DNA from: Streptococcus uberis
Lineage (GTDB): Bacteria > Bacillota > Bacilli > Lactobacillales > Streptococcaceae
DNA length: 64,000 nt
Reading direction: 5' to 3'
NCBI RefSeq assembly: GCF_900475595.1
Contig: NZ_LS483397.1
Coordinates: forward strand, 653,001-717,000
Positions within the stretch are counted from its first letter, which is position 1. Each line of letters opens with the position of its first letter. Below, piece after piece: positions 1 to 7,996 of this stretch. Under the pieces are notes generated by a model that saw nothing but the letters and a program-made list of their open reading frames with translations, was not told where the DNA came from and searched no databases. Position numbers and translations under genes: made by a program.

Positions 1-46
1 ATAAGGCTATAGAAAAATAAATAGAAAAAGGATAGGAGAATATCAA

Positions 47-1444
47 ATGGGTTGCACTACTATACTAGTTGGAAAAAAAGCTTCTTACGATGGCTCAACC
101 TTGGTTGCTCGTACGGAAGACTCTGCGAATGGTGATTTCACGCCCAAAAAAATGGCATTAATGACAGCGGAAAACCATCCTAAACAGTATCAATCCGTCT
201 TGTCAACTTTTTCAATTGACTTACCAGATAATCCTTATACCTATACCTCTGTCCCAGATGCTCTAGGTAAAGATGGTATTTGGGGAGAGGCCGGTGTTAA
301 CGAAAAAAATGTTGCAATGAGTGCAACTGAAACCATCACAAGTAATCCTAGAGTCTTAGGGGCGGATCCTCTGGTTGAATCTGGAATTGGGGAAGAAGAT
401 ATGTTTACCTTGGTCTTACCTTATATTTCTACGGCTCGAGAAGGTGTTTTACGGCTAGGTCAATTACTAGCTCAATATGGAACCTATGAATCAAATGGTA
501 TTGCTTTTTCGGATAAAGATGAGATTTGGTGGCTAGAGACAATTGGTGGTCAACATTGGATTGCTCGAAAAGTTCCTGATGATGCTTATGTGACGAATCC
601 AAATCAGTTAGGAATGGATCATTTTGAGTTCAATAACCCAGAAGAATTTTTATGTTCTGATGATTTAAAAGACTTTATCGTCAAATACCATCTTGATTTA
701 ACTTATAGTAATCAGCATTTTAATCCTCGCTATGCTTTTGGAAGTCAAAGAGACAAAGATCGTCACTACAATACCCCAAGAGCTTGGATGATGCAAAAAT
801 TCCTAAATCCAGAAGTTGAGCAAGACCCAAGAAGTTTTGATATACCCTGGTGTCGAAAACCATACCGAAAAGTGACAATAGAAGACATTAAATATGTTTT
901 AAGTAGTCATTATCAAGATACACCATATGATCCCTATGGACCTGAAGGAAATGCTGTCAGTCAAAAGACTTTCAGAACAATTGGAATCAATAGAACAAGT
1001 CAATTATCTATTTTACAGATTAGACCAAATCTACCAGAAGCGATTAGGGCTATCCATTGGTTAGCCTTTGGCTCAATGCCATTTAATACTATGGTTCCAT
1101 TTTTCACACAAGTGACGACTTTCCCGGATTATGTTACAAATACTGAGGAAGATGTTTCGACCAATAATTTCTACTGGGTAAACCGTCTGATTGCTGCCAT
1201 TGCAGATCCTCATTTCAAACATCATGAGTCAGATATTGAAAATTACATGGAAAAGACTATGGCTCAGGGACATTTTATGTTGCATCAGGTTGAAGAGGCT
1301 GTCTTAAACAATGAGCATATTGACTTGACTCAAAAAAATCAAGAAATGTGTGATTACATTCAAGTGGAAACTCAAAAATTGTTAAACAAAGTCTTATTTG
1401 ATGCTAGTAATTTAATGACCAATCGTTTCGGTTCTAGTGACTAA
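47..1444 (+). CDS. pepD: C69-family dipeptidase (PepD-like)
   Basis: Predicted cytoplasmic dipeptidase of peptidase family C69 (Ntn-hydrolase fold), releasing amino acids from dipeptides. The protein is 465 aa and starts [20 protein letters not shown]; in this family the near-N-terminal Cys (here Cys3) becomes the nucleophile after processing, and the following [10 protein letters not shown] segment is typical. The [18 protein letters not shown] region is also characteristic. No signal peptide is visible. A GGATAGGAGAA ribosome-binding site lies 8-19 nt upstream, supporting this ATG. Its promoter must lie at or before the window edge. It ends in a strong terminator and is separate from adcA. 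Family assignment is secure; substrate preference is not known from sequence. Confidence 0.9.
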   Translation: MGCTTILVGKKASYDGSTLVARTEDSANGDFTPKKMALMTAENHPKQYQSVLSTFSIDLPDNPYTYTSVPDALGKDGIWGEAGVNEKNVAMSATETITSNPRVLGADPLVESGIGEEDMFTLVLPYISTAREGVLRLGQLLAQYGTYESNGIAFSDKDEIWWLETIGGQHWIARKVPDDAYVTNPNQLGMDHFEFNNPEEFLCSDDLKDFIVKYHLDLTYSNQHFNPRYAFGSQRDKDRHYNTPRAWMMQKFLNPEVEQDPRSFDIPWCRKPYRKVTIEDIKYVLSSHYQDTPYDPYGPEGNAVSQKTFRTIGINRTSQLSILQIRPNLPEAIRAIHWLAFGSMPFNTMVPFFTQVTTFPDYVTNTEEDVSTNNFYWVNRLIAAIADPHFKHHESDIENYMEKTMAQGHFMLHQVEEAVLNNEHIDLTQKNQEMCDYIQVETQKLLNKVLFDASNLMTNRFGSSD

Positions 1445-1450
1445 TTATAA

Positions 1451-1490
1451 AAGTATAATTTAACTAAACTTGGTTAAATTATACTTTTTT
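1451..1490 (+). terminator. Rho-independent terminator after pepD
   Basis: A 14-bp perfect stem (1451-1464 with 1473-1486) with an 8-nt loop runs into a T tract. It lies 7 nt after the pepD stop codon. Confidence 0.85.
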
Positions 1491-1511
1491 TGATGCTAGA
1501 AACAAAAAAAC

Positions 1512-1565
1512 TTGCAAAAAAATATCAGTGTGGTATACTTAACCAGTGAACTGTTAACCGGTTAA
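1512..1565 (+). promoter_or_regulatory. adcA promoter with two AdcR-type operator boxes
   Basis: The -35 is TTGCAA (1512-1517) and the -10 is TATACT (1534-1539), 16 bp apart. Immediately downstream are TTAACCAGTGAA (1539-1550, one mismatch) and TTAACCGGTTAA (1554-1565), the latter a perfect match to the known streptococcal AdcR consensus TTAACNRGTTAA. Binding here would cover the end of the -10 and the transcription start, so zinc-loaded AdcR should repress adcA. The boxes are seen directly; regulator identity is inferred from known AdcR sites. Confidence 0.85.
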
Positions 1566-1579
1566 TAAAAGGAGGCATT

Positions 1580-3136
1580 ATGAAGAAAAAAACACTTGTC
1601 ATGATGGGATTGGCAGGACTAGTAGTAGGCGGTCAACTCTATCAAGCCAAAGCAGTTTTAGCAGACCAAGAAAAACTCAAAGTGGTAACCACTTTTTATC
1701 CTGTTTATGAATTTACAAAAGGTGTGGTAGGTAAAGAGGGAGATGTTTCCATGCTGATGAAGGCTGGAACTGAGCCACATGACTTTGAACCCTCAACAAA
1801 AGACATTAAAAAAATACAAGATTCACAAGCCTTTATTTATATGGATGACAACATGGAAACTTGGATTCCAGAAGTGAAAAAAGCTATTAAGTCGAAAAAA
1901 GTAGCCTATATTGAAGGTACTGGCGACATGATATTAGCAGCTGGAACGGAAGAAGGTCACGATCATGAAGGAGAAGATGACCATCATCATGATGGTGAAG
2001 ATAAACATGGTCATGAAGAACATAGTCATAAATTTGATCCACATGTTTGGTTATCTCCATATCGCAGTATTTCTGTCGTTGAACATATACGTGATTCACT
2101 TTCTAAAAAATATCCAGAAAAAGCAGAAAAGTTTAATGCCAACGCTCAAGCCTATATTGAAAAATTGAAAAAGCTTGATTCGGAATATACAGAAACTTTA
2201 TCATCTGCTAAACAGAAGAGTTTTGTGACGCAACACGCGGCATTTGGATATATGGCATTGGATTATGGCTTGAATCAGGTTGCTATTAATGGTATTTCAG
2301 CAGAGAGTGAACCATCAGCTAAGCGTATTGCTGAATTGTCTAAATATGTTAAAAAATATGATATTAACTATATCTATTTTGAAGAAAATGCTTCAAATAA
2401 AGTAGCTAAGACCCTTGCAAATGAAGCAGGTGTCAAAGCTGTTGTTTTAAGCCCTCTTGAAGGTCTGACCCAAAAAGAAATGGATAAGGGAGAAGATTAC
2501 TTCTCTGTCATGCGTGACAATTTAAAAGCCCTTCAGTTGACAACCGAACGTGAAGGTAAGGAAATTGAGCCAGAAGAAGATGCAAGTAAATCTGTTTATA
2601 ATGGTTATTTCAAAGATTCTGAAGTCAAAGACCGTAAATTAAGCGATTGGTCTGGTGATTGGCAGTCCGTATATCCATACTTACAAGATGGTACCCTTGA
2701 TCAGGTTATGGATTACAAAGCCAAAAAGTCTAAAGGTGAAAAATCTGCGAAAGAATTCAAAGACTATTACGAAGCAGGTTATAAAACAGATGTCAACAAG
2801 ATTCAAATTGATGGCAAAAAGAAAACCATCACTTTTGAAAGAAATGGGGACAAGAAAACCTTTACTTATCAGTATTCAGGCAAGAAAATCTTAACATATG
2901 AAAAAGGAAACCGTGGTGTCCGTTATATGTTTGAAACTAAGGATAAAGATGCGGGCGAATTCAAATACATTCAATTTAGTGATCATGGCATTGCTCCCGA
3001 AAAAGCAGGACATTTCCACATTTATTGGGGTGATCAAGGACATGATGCCCTTGCTTCAAAATGGGATCATTGGCCAACTTACTATGGTTCTGATTTAAGT
3101 GGTCGTGAAATTGCCCAAGAAATGAATGCTCATTAA
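1580..3136 (+). CDS. adcA: Zinc ABC transporter substrate-binding protein AdcA with C-terminal ZinT domain
   Basis: Captures extracellular Zn2+ for the AdcBC importer. The 518-aa protein has a signal peptide (about residues 1-28), a ZnuA-like cluster 9 domain (about 30-325) with zinc-ligand candidates H67 and H155, a His/Asp/Glu-rich loop at about 127-150, and a ZinT/YodA domain (about 335-518) ending in the HFHIYWG and WPTYYG segments. Streptococcal AdcA commonly has this fusion. The signal region lacks the Leu-x-x-Cys lipobox seen in pneumococcal AdcA, so attachment is unclear. Start is fixed by AAAGGAGG at 1568-1575. Controlled by the upstream AdcR boxes. adcB and adcC are not in the window. 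Confidence 0.95.
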   Translation: MKKKTLVMMGLAGLVVGGQLYQAKAVLADQEKLKVVTTFYPVYEFTKGVVGKEGDVSMLMKAGTEPHDFEPSTKDIKKIQDSQAFIYMDDNMETWIPEVKKAIKSKKVAYIEGTGDMILAAGTEEGHDHEGEDDHHHDGEDKHGHEEHSHKFDPHVWLSPYRSISVVEHIRDSLSKKYPEKAEKFNANAQAYIEKLKKLDSEYTETLSSAKQKSFVTQHAAFGYMALDYGLNQVAINGISAESEPSAKRIAELSKYVKKYDINYIYFEENASNKVAKTLANEAGVKAVVLSPLEGLTQKEMDKGEDYFSVMRDNLKALQLTTEREGKEIEPEEDASKSVYNGYFKDSEVKDRKLSDWSGDWQSVYPYLQDGTLDQVMDYKAKKSKGEKSAKEFKDYYEAGYKTDVNKIQIDGKKKTITFERNGDKKTFTYQYSGKKILTYEKGNRGVRYMFETKDKDAGEFKYIQFSDHGIAPEKAGHFHIYWGDQGHDALASKWDHWPTYYGSDLSGREIAQEMNAH

Positions 3137-3150
3137 GTTCCCCTTGTTAA

Positions 3151-3180
3151 AAGAACTGAATTCAAATTCAGTTCTTTTTT
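3151..3180 (+). terminator. Rho-independent terminator after adcA
   Basis: Stem 3151-3160 with 3167-3176, loop of 6 nt, followed by a T run. It lies 14 nt after the adcA stop. Confidence 0.85.
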
Positions 3181-3183
3181 TGA

Positions 3184-3215
3184 TAAAAAAACCCACTTCC
3201 AAAAAGAAGTGGGTT
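3184..3215 (-). terminator. Rho-independent terminator of rpmE2 (minus strand)
   Basis: A 10-bp perfect stem, AACCCACTTC with GAAGTGGGTT (3190-3215). An A tract at 3184-3191 gives the U run when read on the minus strand. It separates the convergent adcA and rpmE2 genes. Confidence 0.85.
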
Positions 3216-3228
3216 GATAATAAAAAGC

Positions 3229-3489
3229 TTATTTTGCTGCGTTTGCGTCTTTGAGACCGTATTTTTTGTTGAAACGATCGACACGTCCGTCTGCTTGTGT
3301 GAATTTTTGACGACCAGTGTAGAATGGGTGTGAATCTGAAGAAATTTCTACACGGATAAGAGGATAAGTTTCCCCTTCAAACTCAATAGTTTCTTTGCTA
3401 GATTTAGTAGATCCGCTAAGGAACTTGTAACCTGTAGTTGTATCTAAAAATACAACTGGACGATAATCTGGATGGATGTCTTTTCTCAT
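3229..3489 (-). CDS. rpmE2: Ribosomal protein L31 type B (cysteine-free)
   Basis: Large-subunit ribosomal protein bL31. The 86-aa product begins [20 protein letters not shown] and has the [16 protein letters not shown] segment typical of the type B form. It contains no cysteine, so it lacks the zinc-binding CxxC motifs of type A L31. In bacteria with both forms, type B often replaces type A when zinc is short. Here it lies convergently beside the zinc-uptake gene adcA, but I see no AdcR box at its promoter. It has its own sigma-A promoter and a short structured leader. Confidence 0.95.
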   Translation of the reverse strand: MRKDIHPDYRPVVFLDTTTGYKFLSGSTKSSKETIEFEGETYPLIRVEISSDSHPFYTGRQKFTQADGRVDRFNKKYGLKDANAAK

Positions 3490-3496
3490 CTAAAAA

Positions 3497-3530
3497 AATT
3501 TCCTTTCTGCCATGGTGCTCGTGCCCCATA
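3497..3530 (-). promoter_or_regulatory. Short hairpin in the rpmE2 leader
   Basis: In the roughly 50-nt leader on the minus strand, ATGGGGCACGAGCACCAT can fold as an imperfect hairpin (ATGG with CCAT and GC with GC around an ACGA loop), just before the AGAAAGGAAA ribosome-binding region. Autoregulatory leaders are known for L31 genes in Firmicutes; whether this is one is only a suggestion. Confidence 0.3.
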
Positions 3531-3545
3531 GTTATTAACCTAACT

Positions 3546-3574
3546 AATATAACAAATTTCCTTATTTTTGACAA
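3546..3574 (-). promoter_or_regulatory. rpmE2 promoter
   Basis: On the minus strand TTGTCA and TATATT are separated by exactly 17 bp, close to the sigma-A consensus. The predicted start is about 50 nt before the rpmE2 ATG. Confidence 0.7.
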
Positions 3575-3596
3575 GGCATTTACCAAATAATTTTAA

Positions 3597-4532
3597 TTAT
3601 TCTTCAAAAAGAGCTTGCATTTCATTAAAAATTTGGTCATTTTCTTCTAAACTATAAGAGTTAGCCCCACTTGCTAGTGGATGTCCACCACCATCGTGAT
3701 TTTTAGCAATGCCATTAATCACTTTGGATTTGCTGCGCAATCTGACACGATAGTGCCCCTCCTCTAACTGAACAAAAATCGCCCAGACTTGAACAGTGTC
3801 AATTTTTCCAGGTGTTGCCACAATAGCAGAGCTTTCAGCAGGCGTAATATCAAATGCTTTTAAAACATCTTGAGTTAGAACAACACGGGCAACGCCTTTG
3901 TCAGTCATTTCCAAATGGTCAAAAACGTAACCTTGTAATTTGGCAATTTTTAAAGGGAATGAATCCATTTGTCTTGAAATAGCTGAAAAATCAAAGTCAA
4001 ATTGGCGTAATTTAGCAGCGATCTCAAAGGTTTTATCAGTTGTTGCAGGGTATAAAAAGCGACCTGTGTCACCAATAATACCAATATATAAAAAGCGAGC
4101 AATAGTTGCTGTTAAGTCAAGCTGACATGAGAGAGCAAAGTCTGCAATAATTTCACTAGCGCTAGATGCATTTGTATTCACATGACAGATATCCCCGTAT
4201 GGGTCTTCATTAGGATGATGATCTATTTTGATAAGATAGTCTCCTTTAGTATATCGACCACCATCAATACGTGGTTGATTAGCAGTATCAAGGACAATGA
4301 CAAGTGCTTTATCATAATCTGACTCGGATACAGAGTCCATGCAACCAATCCAAGTTAAACTAGGTTCATCAAAGCCGCACGCTAGCACTTTTTTATCAGG
4401 AAAATGTGTTTGAATCAGTTCTTTAAGTCCCAACTGACTCCCAATGGCATCGGGGTCAGGATTTTGATGTCGCTGGATAATGATGGTTTGGTAGTGTTTA
4501 ATTTTTTCTAAAATTGCTTGAAAATCAGTCAT
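3597..4532 (-). CDS. DHH-family phosphoesterase (NrnA-like oligoribonuclease / pAp phosphatase)
   Basis: Cytoplasmic Mn2+-dependent phosphoesterase. The 311-aa protein has an N-terminal DHH domain with RHQNPDPDAIGSQLG (about residues 20-34), VLDTANQP and the DHH triad in IKIDHHPNEDPYG (about 99-111), and a C-terminal DHHA1 domain with the GGGHPLASGA glycine motif (about 280-289). Length and motifs match NrnA/YtqI, which degrades very short RNA or cyclic-dinucleotide products and dephosphorylates pAp. Streptococci may carry two such paralogues (Pde2 is another), so the exact substrate is unsettled. It follows the acetyltransferase gene by 7 nt, implying co-transcription. Confidence 0.88.
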   Translation of the reverse strand: MTDFQAILEKIKHYQTIIIQRHQNPDPDAIGSQLGLKELIQTHFPDKKVLACGFDEPSLTWIGCMDSVSESDYDKALVIVLDTANQPRIDGGRYTKGDYLIKIDHHPNEDPYGDICHVNTNASSASEIIADFALSCQLDLTATIARFLYIGIIGDTGRFLYPATTDKTFEIAAKLRQFDFDFSAISRQMDSFPLKIAKLQGYVFDHLEMTDKGVARVVLTQDVLKAFDITPAESSAIVATPGKIDTVQVWAIFVQLEEGHYRVRLRSKSKVINGIAKNHDGGGHPLASGANSYSLEENDQIFNEMQALFEE

Positions 4533-4539
4533 GAATGCC

Positions 4540-4974
4540 TCAATCTTTCTTTATCATGTCAATGTGGGGAATGTTATCTTCTAAATAAACGTCAGAAATA
4601 GCTTCAAAGCCAAAAGAACCATAAAAATTCTGAAGATAGGCTTGTGCTTGAGCAAATACTGGCCTGTCTGGGTAGTGTTCTTGACAATAATCCAAGGCTT
4701 TTTCAACTAAGGATTTCCCATAGGCTTTCTTTCGGTACTCTTCAACGACCAAAACACGACCTAATTTGATGCAATCATGATCTGGTATCAGACGGCAATA
4801 GCAAAGTAAGGCCCCTTCTTGATTCTGTTTAAAGAGATGAATGGATTCTTTATCGAAATCATCTATTTCAGGATAAGGACATTCTTGTTCCACAACGAAT
4901 ACAGTAACCCGTTCTTTTAGAATGTCAAATAATTCTTCTGTTGTTAAGTCTTGAAAAGCTTTTATTTTCCACAT
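4540..4974 (-). CDS. ElaA-type GNAT N-acetyltransferase
   Basis: The 144-aa protein is a GNAT-fold acetyl-CoA-dependent acetyltransferase resembling the ElaA family: the N-terminal LTTEELFDILKERVTVFVVEQECPYPEIDDFD is diagnostic and LGRVLVVEEYRKKAYGKSLV is the acetyl-CoA-binding motif A. No signal peptide or membrane segment is present. The acceptor substrate is unknown. It is transcribed divergently from the amino-acid-binding protein gene and forms a two-gene unit with the DHH phosphoesterase. Confidence 0.85.
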   Translation of the reverse strand: MWKIKAFQDLTTEELFDILKERVTVFVVEQECPYPEIDDFDKESIHLFKQNQEGALLCYCRLIPDHDCIKLGRVLVVEEYRKKAYGKSLVEKALDYCQEHYPDRPVFAQAQAYLQNFYGSFGFEAISDVYLEDNIPHIDMIKKD

Positions 4975-5045
4975 AGCTAGAACTCCTTGATCGCATTTGC
5001 TATGACTATTATAACATAAAGAATCTCAGAAAATACAAAAATGTA

Positions 5046-5096
5046 GGTATAATTATTCATTTAGTTATTGACAATTGAATAATTATGTTATAAGAT
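5046..5096 (+). promoter_or_regulatory. Promoter of the amino-acid-binding protein with two ARG-box-like sites
   Basis: TTGACA (5068-5073) and TAAGAT (5091-5096) are 17 bp apart. GGTATAATTATTCA (5046-5059) matches 13 of 14 positions of the ArgR/AhrC box pattern TGNATAWWWWTNCA, and TGAATAATTATGTT (5076-5089) matches 12 of 14 inside the spacer. The same sequence contains an 11-bp perfect inverted repeat (5049-5059 with 5076-5086) around the -35. Such placement would favour repression. The regulator is inferred. Confidence 0.6.
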
Positions 5097-5123
5097 ATAA
5101 CACATATCGAAAAGGAGAAGCAA

Positions 5124-5930
5124 ATGAAAACGAAAAAAATACTAAAAGCTGCAATTGGATTAATGACTCTAGTGTCAATGACCGCTTGTTCAACAGAAAA
5201 TAGCAAAGATACTCAGGATAAAATCGTCGATAAAGGAACTTTGGTAGTTGCGGTGAGTCCAGATTATGCTCCATTTGAGTTCCAGACTTTAAAAGATGGT
5301 AAAAATACTATTGTTGGGGCAGATATCACTTTAGCTCAAGATATTGCTAAAGAACTCAAGGTAAAATTGAAATTATCTCCTATGAGTTTTAATAATGTCT
5401 TGTCTAGTCTTCAATCTGGCAAAGCAGATATTGCCATTTCCGGTATTTCATACACTAAGGAAAGATCTAAAGTGTATGATTTCTCAAAATCATACTATGA
5501 TACGGAAAATGCCATTGTTGTCAAAAAAGACAAGTTGACAAGCCTAACGTCTATGGCTTCTTTAGCAGGTAAAAAAGTTGGGGCACAAAAATCGTCTATC
5601 CAAGAAAACCTTGCTAAAACACAATTAAAAGATTCACACATTGTTAGTCTAACTGATATGGGTGAGGTGGTAAACGAACTTAAAAACGGGCAACTTGATG
5701 CCATAACAATGGATGGTCCTGTTGCAACTGGTTATGTTGCTCAAAATAAAGATCTAGCCATCGTTGATTATACTTTCAAAACCAATAATGCAGATGCTAA
5801 GGTTGTAGCTATGCCAAAAGGGTCCCCAAAACTTCAAAAGACGATTAATAAGGTTGTTGAAAAGGTTAAAGGTGAGACCTTTAAAGGCTACATAGAAGAA
5901 GCAGCACAGTATACAGAAAGTCAGAAATAA
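5124..5930 (+). CDS. Amino acid ABC transporter substrate-binding lipoprotein (paralogue 1)
   Basis: Extracellular amino-acid receptor of the SBP_bac_3 family. The 268-aa protein has a lipoprotein signal ending in the lipobox TAC (cysteine at about residue 22), then KGTLVVAVSPDYAPFEF, ADITLAQDIAKEL, SGISYTKERSKVYDFS and a C-terminal lobe. It aligns end to end with the protein at 61667-62479. No permease or ATPase gene is adjacent, so it must serve a transporter encoded elsewhere. ARG-box-like promoter sites suggest a basic amino acid, probably arginine, as ligand; this is inference. RBS AAAGGAGAAG precedes the ATG. The HisC-like gene follows after 5 nt. Confidence 0.88.
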   Translation: MKTKKILKAAIGLMTLVSMTACSTENSKDTQDKIVDKGTLVVAVSPDYAPFEFQTLKDGKNTIVGADITLAQDIAKELKVKLKLSPMSFNNVLSSLQSGKADIAISGISYTKERSKVYDFSKSYYDTENAIVVKKDKLTSLTSMASLAGKKVGAQKSSIQENLAKTQLKDSHIVSLTDMGEVVNELKNGQLDAITMDGPVATGYVAQNKDLAIVDYTFKTNNADAKVVAMPKGSPKLQKTINKVVEKVKGETFKGYIEEAAQYTESQK

Positions 5931-5935
5931 AGCTT

Positions 5936-6994
5936 ATGAATGCCATCAGAGGTTTACGTGACCTTAAAGCCTTTGTTCCAGGTGAACAACCAAATGAAAA
6001 AGAAATTATCAAGCTTAATACCAATGAGAACCCCTATCCTCCAAGCCCAAAGGTCTCTGAAAAATTAAACAATTTCAATGTAGATCAGTTAAAGCGTTAT
6101 TCACCTGTCGAACAAATTGCTTTGAGAACAGCAATTGCGAATCACTTGGGAATCACAAAAGACATGGTCATGATTGGAAGTGGCAGTGATGAGGTCTTAG
6201 CTATGGCTTTCTTAGCTTTCTTCAATAATCCAGAACCTATCTTATTTCCCGATGTCACCTATGGTTTTTATAAAGTATTGGCTGAACTATATGGCATTCC
6301 CTTTCAAGAAATCCCATTAGATGAATCGTTTGAACTGACAAATCAAGGGTATTTACAAAAAAATGGTGGTATCGTTCTAGTGAATCCTAATGCTCCAACA
6401 GGCTTAGCAAAACCTTTAACTGAGATTGAAGACCTTTTAAAAGCTAATCCACGTGTCATGGTTGTTGTAGATGAGGCTTATATCAGCTTTGGAGGTCAAT
6501 CAGCTCTTTCACTCGTAAAAGATTACCCAAACCTATTTATCGTTCGAACCTTTTCAAAGGATGCCTCGTTGGCTGGATTACGTGTTGGGTATGGGATTGG
6601 CCATCCTGAAATCATCCAGCTCATGCACGCTATTAAAGATTCTGTTAATCCTTATAATTTGGATAGTATTGCTGAAGCATTAGCTATTGCAGCTGTTGAA
6701 GACTGGACTTATTATGAGGGGACCATAGCAGCTATTTGCCAAACCAGAGATTGGTTCAGTCAGGAACTGAGTCAGCTTGGTTATAAGGTTTTACCGAGTT
6801 CTACCAATTTTCTTTTGGTAAAACCGCGGAGCTTTTCAGCCAAATACCTTTATGAAACCTTAAAAGAAAAGCACATTTATACTAGATACTTTGCTGACGC
6901 TGATAGAATCAAAGATTATTTAAGAATCTCAATAGGTAGTCAAGAAGAGATGGAAAGTGTTCTGAGCATTATTAGAGAATTGGAAAAAGGATAG
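5936..6994 (+). CDS. hisC: HisC-like PLP aminotransferase (histidinol-phosphate aminotransferase family)
   Basis: Fold-type I PLP enzyme of 352 aa. It shows the HisC-type NTNENPYPPSPKV substrate motif near residue 25, GSGSDEVLAMAF for PLP phosphate binding, NPNAPTG, VVVDEAYISFG with the PLP Asp, TFSKDASLAGLRVGYG with the Schiff-base lysine (about 205), and a C-terminal LRISIGS arginine. The family member used for histidine synthesis converts imidazole-acetol phosphate to histidinol phosphate, but no other his gene is here, so another amino-acid transamination is possible. It lies 5 nt after the binding-protein gene with a weak ribosome site, consistent with translational coupling. Confidence 0.82.
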   Translation: MNAIRGLRDLKAFVPGEQPNEKEIIKLNTNENPYPPSPKVSEKLNNFNVDQLKRYSPVEQIALRTAIANHLGITKDMVMIGSGSDEVLAMAFLAFFNNPEPILFPDVTYGFYKVLAELYGIPFQEIPLDESFELTNQGYLQKNGGIVLVNPNAPTGLAKPLTEIEDLLKANPRVMVVVDEAYISFGGQSALSLVKDYPNLFIVRTFSKDASLAGLRVGYGIGHPEIIQLMHAIKDSVNPYNLDSIAEALAIAAVEDWTYYEGTIAAICQTRDWFSQELSQLGYKVLPSSTNFLLVKPRSFSAKYLYETLKEKHIYTRYFADADRIKDYLRISIGSQEEMESVLSIIRELEKG

Positions 6995-7012
6995 CCTTAG
7001 CTATCCTTTTTT
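6984..7012. terminator. Bidirectional terminator between hisC and the glutathione transferase gene
   Basis: A stem with GGATAGC and GCTATCC, CTTA loop, and A and T tracts on both sides. It overlaps the hisC stop codon and reaches the end of the convergent minus-strand gene, so it can serve both. Confidence 0.85.
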
Positions 7013-7790
7013 AATCAATTTCTATGAGATTTTTTGTAAGAGCACTTTTGACAGCAGGTCTTTGTCCAATACGGTCAGCCCATTCTTGAAGATTATGATA
7101 GTCAGCTACATTTAAGAAAGTAGCTGCATCCTTATAAAGACGATCTTGAACAAGTTGACCATACCAAGACCAAATGGCAATATCAGCAATGCTATAAGCG
7201 TTTCCTGCAATATAGTCTTTTGTTGCCAACTCTTTATCTAAAAGGTCCAACTGGCGTTTTGTTTCCATGGTGTAACGATTAATGGGATATTCTAATTTTT
7301 CAGGTGCATAATGGAAGAAGTGGCCAAAGCCCCCTCCAACAAAAGGCGCTGCCCCAGTTTGCCAAAATAACCAGTTGAGAATTTCATGACGTTCAATGGC
7401 ATTTTCTCCTAAAAAGTGATGGTATTTCTCTGCAAGATAAAGAAGGATATTTGCCGATTCAAAAAGACGAATGACCTTCTCAGAACTCTTATCAAGCATT
7501 GCAGGTATTTTAGAATTGGGATTTATTGAAACAAAGTCACTTCCAAATTGTTGTCCATCCCCAATTTTAATTTTATAAGCCTCATAATCGACATCTTTGA
7601 TACCTAATGCTATCAATTCTTCTAACAGTATTAAAGGTTTAATACCATTAGGTGTTGCCAAAGTATAGAGTTGATAGGGTTGAGGACCTTGTGGTAATTT
7701 TTGCTCAAAACGACTACCGGCAGTTGGTTGATTATTATCATCGACCTTTGCCGTATTTTGCCAAACGTCAGGTAAAATATAGTCAGTCAT
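7011..7790 (-). CDS. yghU: Glutathione S-transferase-like disulfide-bond oxidoreductase (YghU type)
   Basis: Cytoplasmic glutathione-dependent oxidoreductase of 259 aa. It has an N-terminal thioredoxin-like domain (about 45-130; QLYTLATPNGIKPLILLEEL and the glutathione-binding IPAMLD and LFESANILLYLAEKY) and an all-alpha C-terminal domain with the YSIADIAIWSW motif. The extended N-terminus and the TPNG motif match E. coli YghU/YfcG-type proteins, which reduce disulfides rather than conjugate. Its partner thiol implies that the cell makes or imports glutathione. It diverges from the flavodoxin gene. Confidence 0.88.
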   Translation of the reverse strand: MTDYILPDVWQNTAKVDDNNQPTAGSRFEQKLPQGPQPYQLYTLATPNGIKPLILLEELIALGIKDVDYEAYKIKIGDGQQFGSDFVSINPNSKIPAMLDKSSEKVIRLFESANILLYLAEKYHHFLGENAIERHEILNWLFWQTGAAPFVGGGFGHFFHYAPEKLEYPINRYTMETKRQLDLLDKELATKDYIAGNAYSIADIAIWSWYGQLVQDRLYKDAATFLNVADYHNLQEWADRIGQRPAVKSALTKNLIEID

Positions 7791-7858
7791 ATATGAACCT
7801 CCTTGTCTTTGATAGTGTCATCATATCAAAAATGACTTTTTTCTACAAAGAAAGAAAC

Positions 7859-7875
7859 TTGTCAAGAATTGACAA
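7859..7875. promoter_or_regulatory. Perfect inverted repeat in a divergent intergenic region
   Basis: TTGTCAA-gaa-TTGACAA is a 7-bp perfect inverted repeat with a 3-nt spacer, located between the divergent yghU-like and flavodoxin genes. It has the size of a dimeric repressor site. I do not recognise the regulator. Confidence 0.4.
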
Positions 7876-7996
7876 ACCCAGGATTTAATGTGTTTAGAAT
7901 ATAGAAAATGCCTTACGCTTTTAAAGCATGAATTGACTAGTGATTTTCTTTAAAAAATGTGATAGAATAAGTACAGTTTAATTTTTGGAGGAAAAT

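Noticed and set aside
1887..2099. Histidine-rich minus-strand frame inside adcA
   Set aside because: It is the antisense reading of the His/Asp-rich loop of AdcA, with no start signals of its own.
3489..3560. AdcR box at the rpmE2 promoter
   Set aside because: ATTAACCTAACTAA resembles half a site only and does not match TTAACNRGTTAA.
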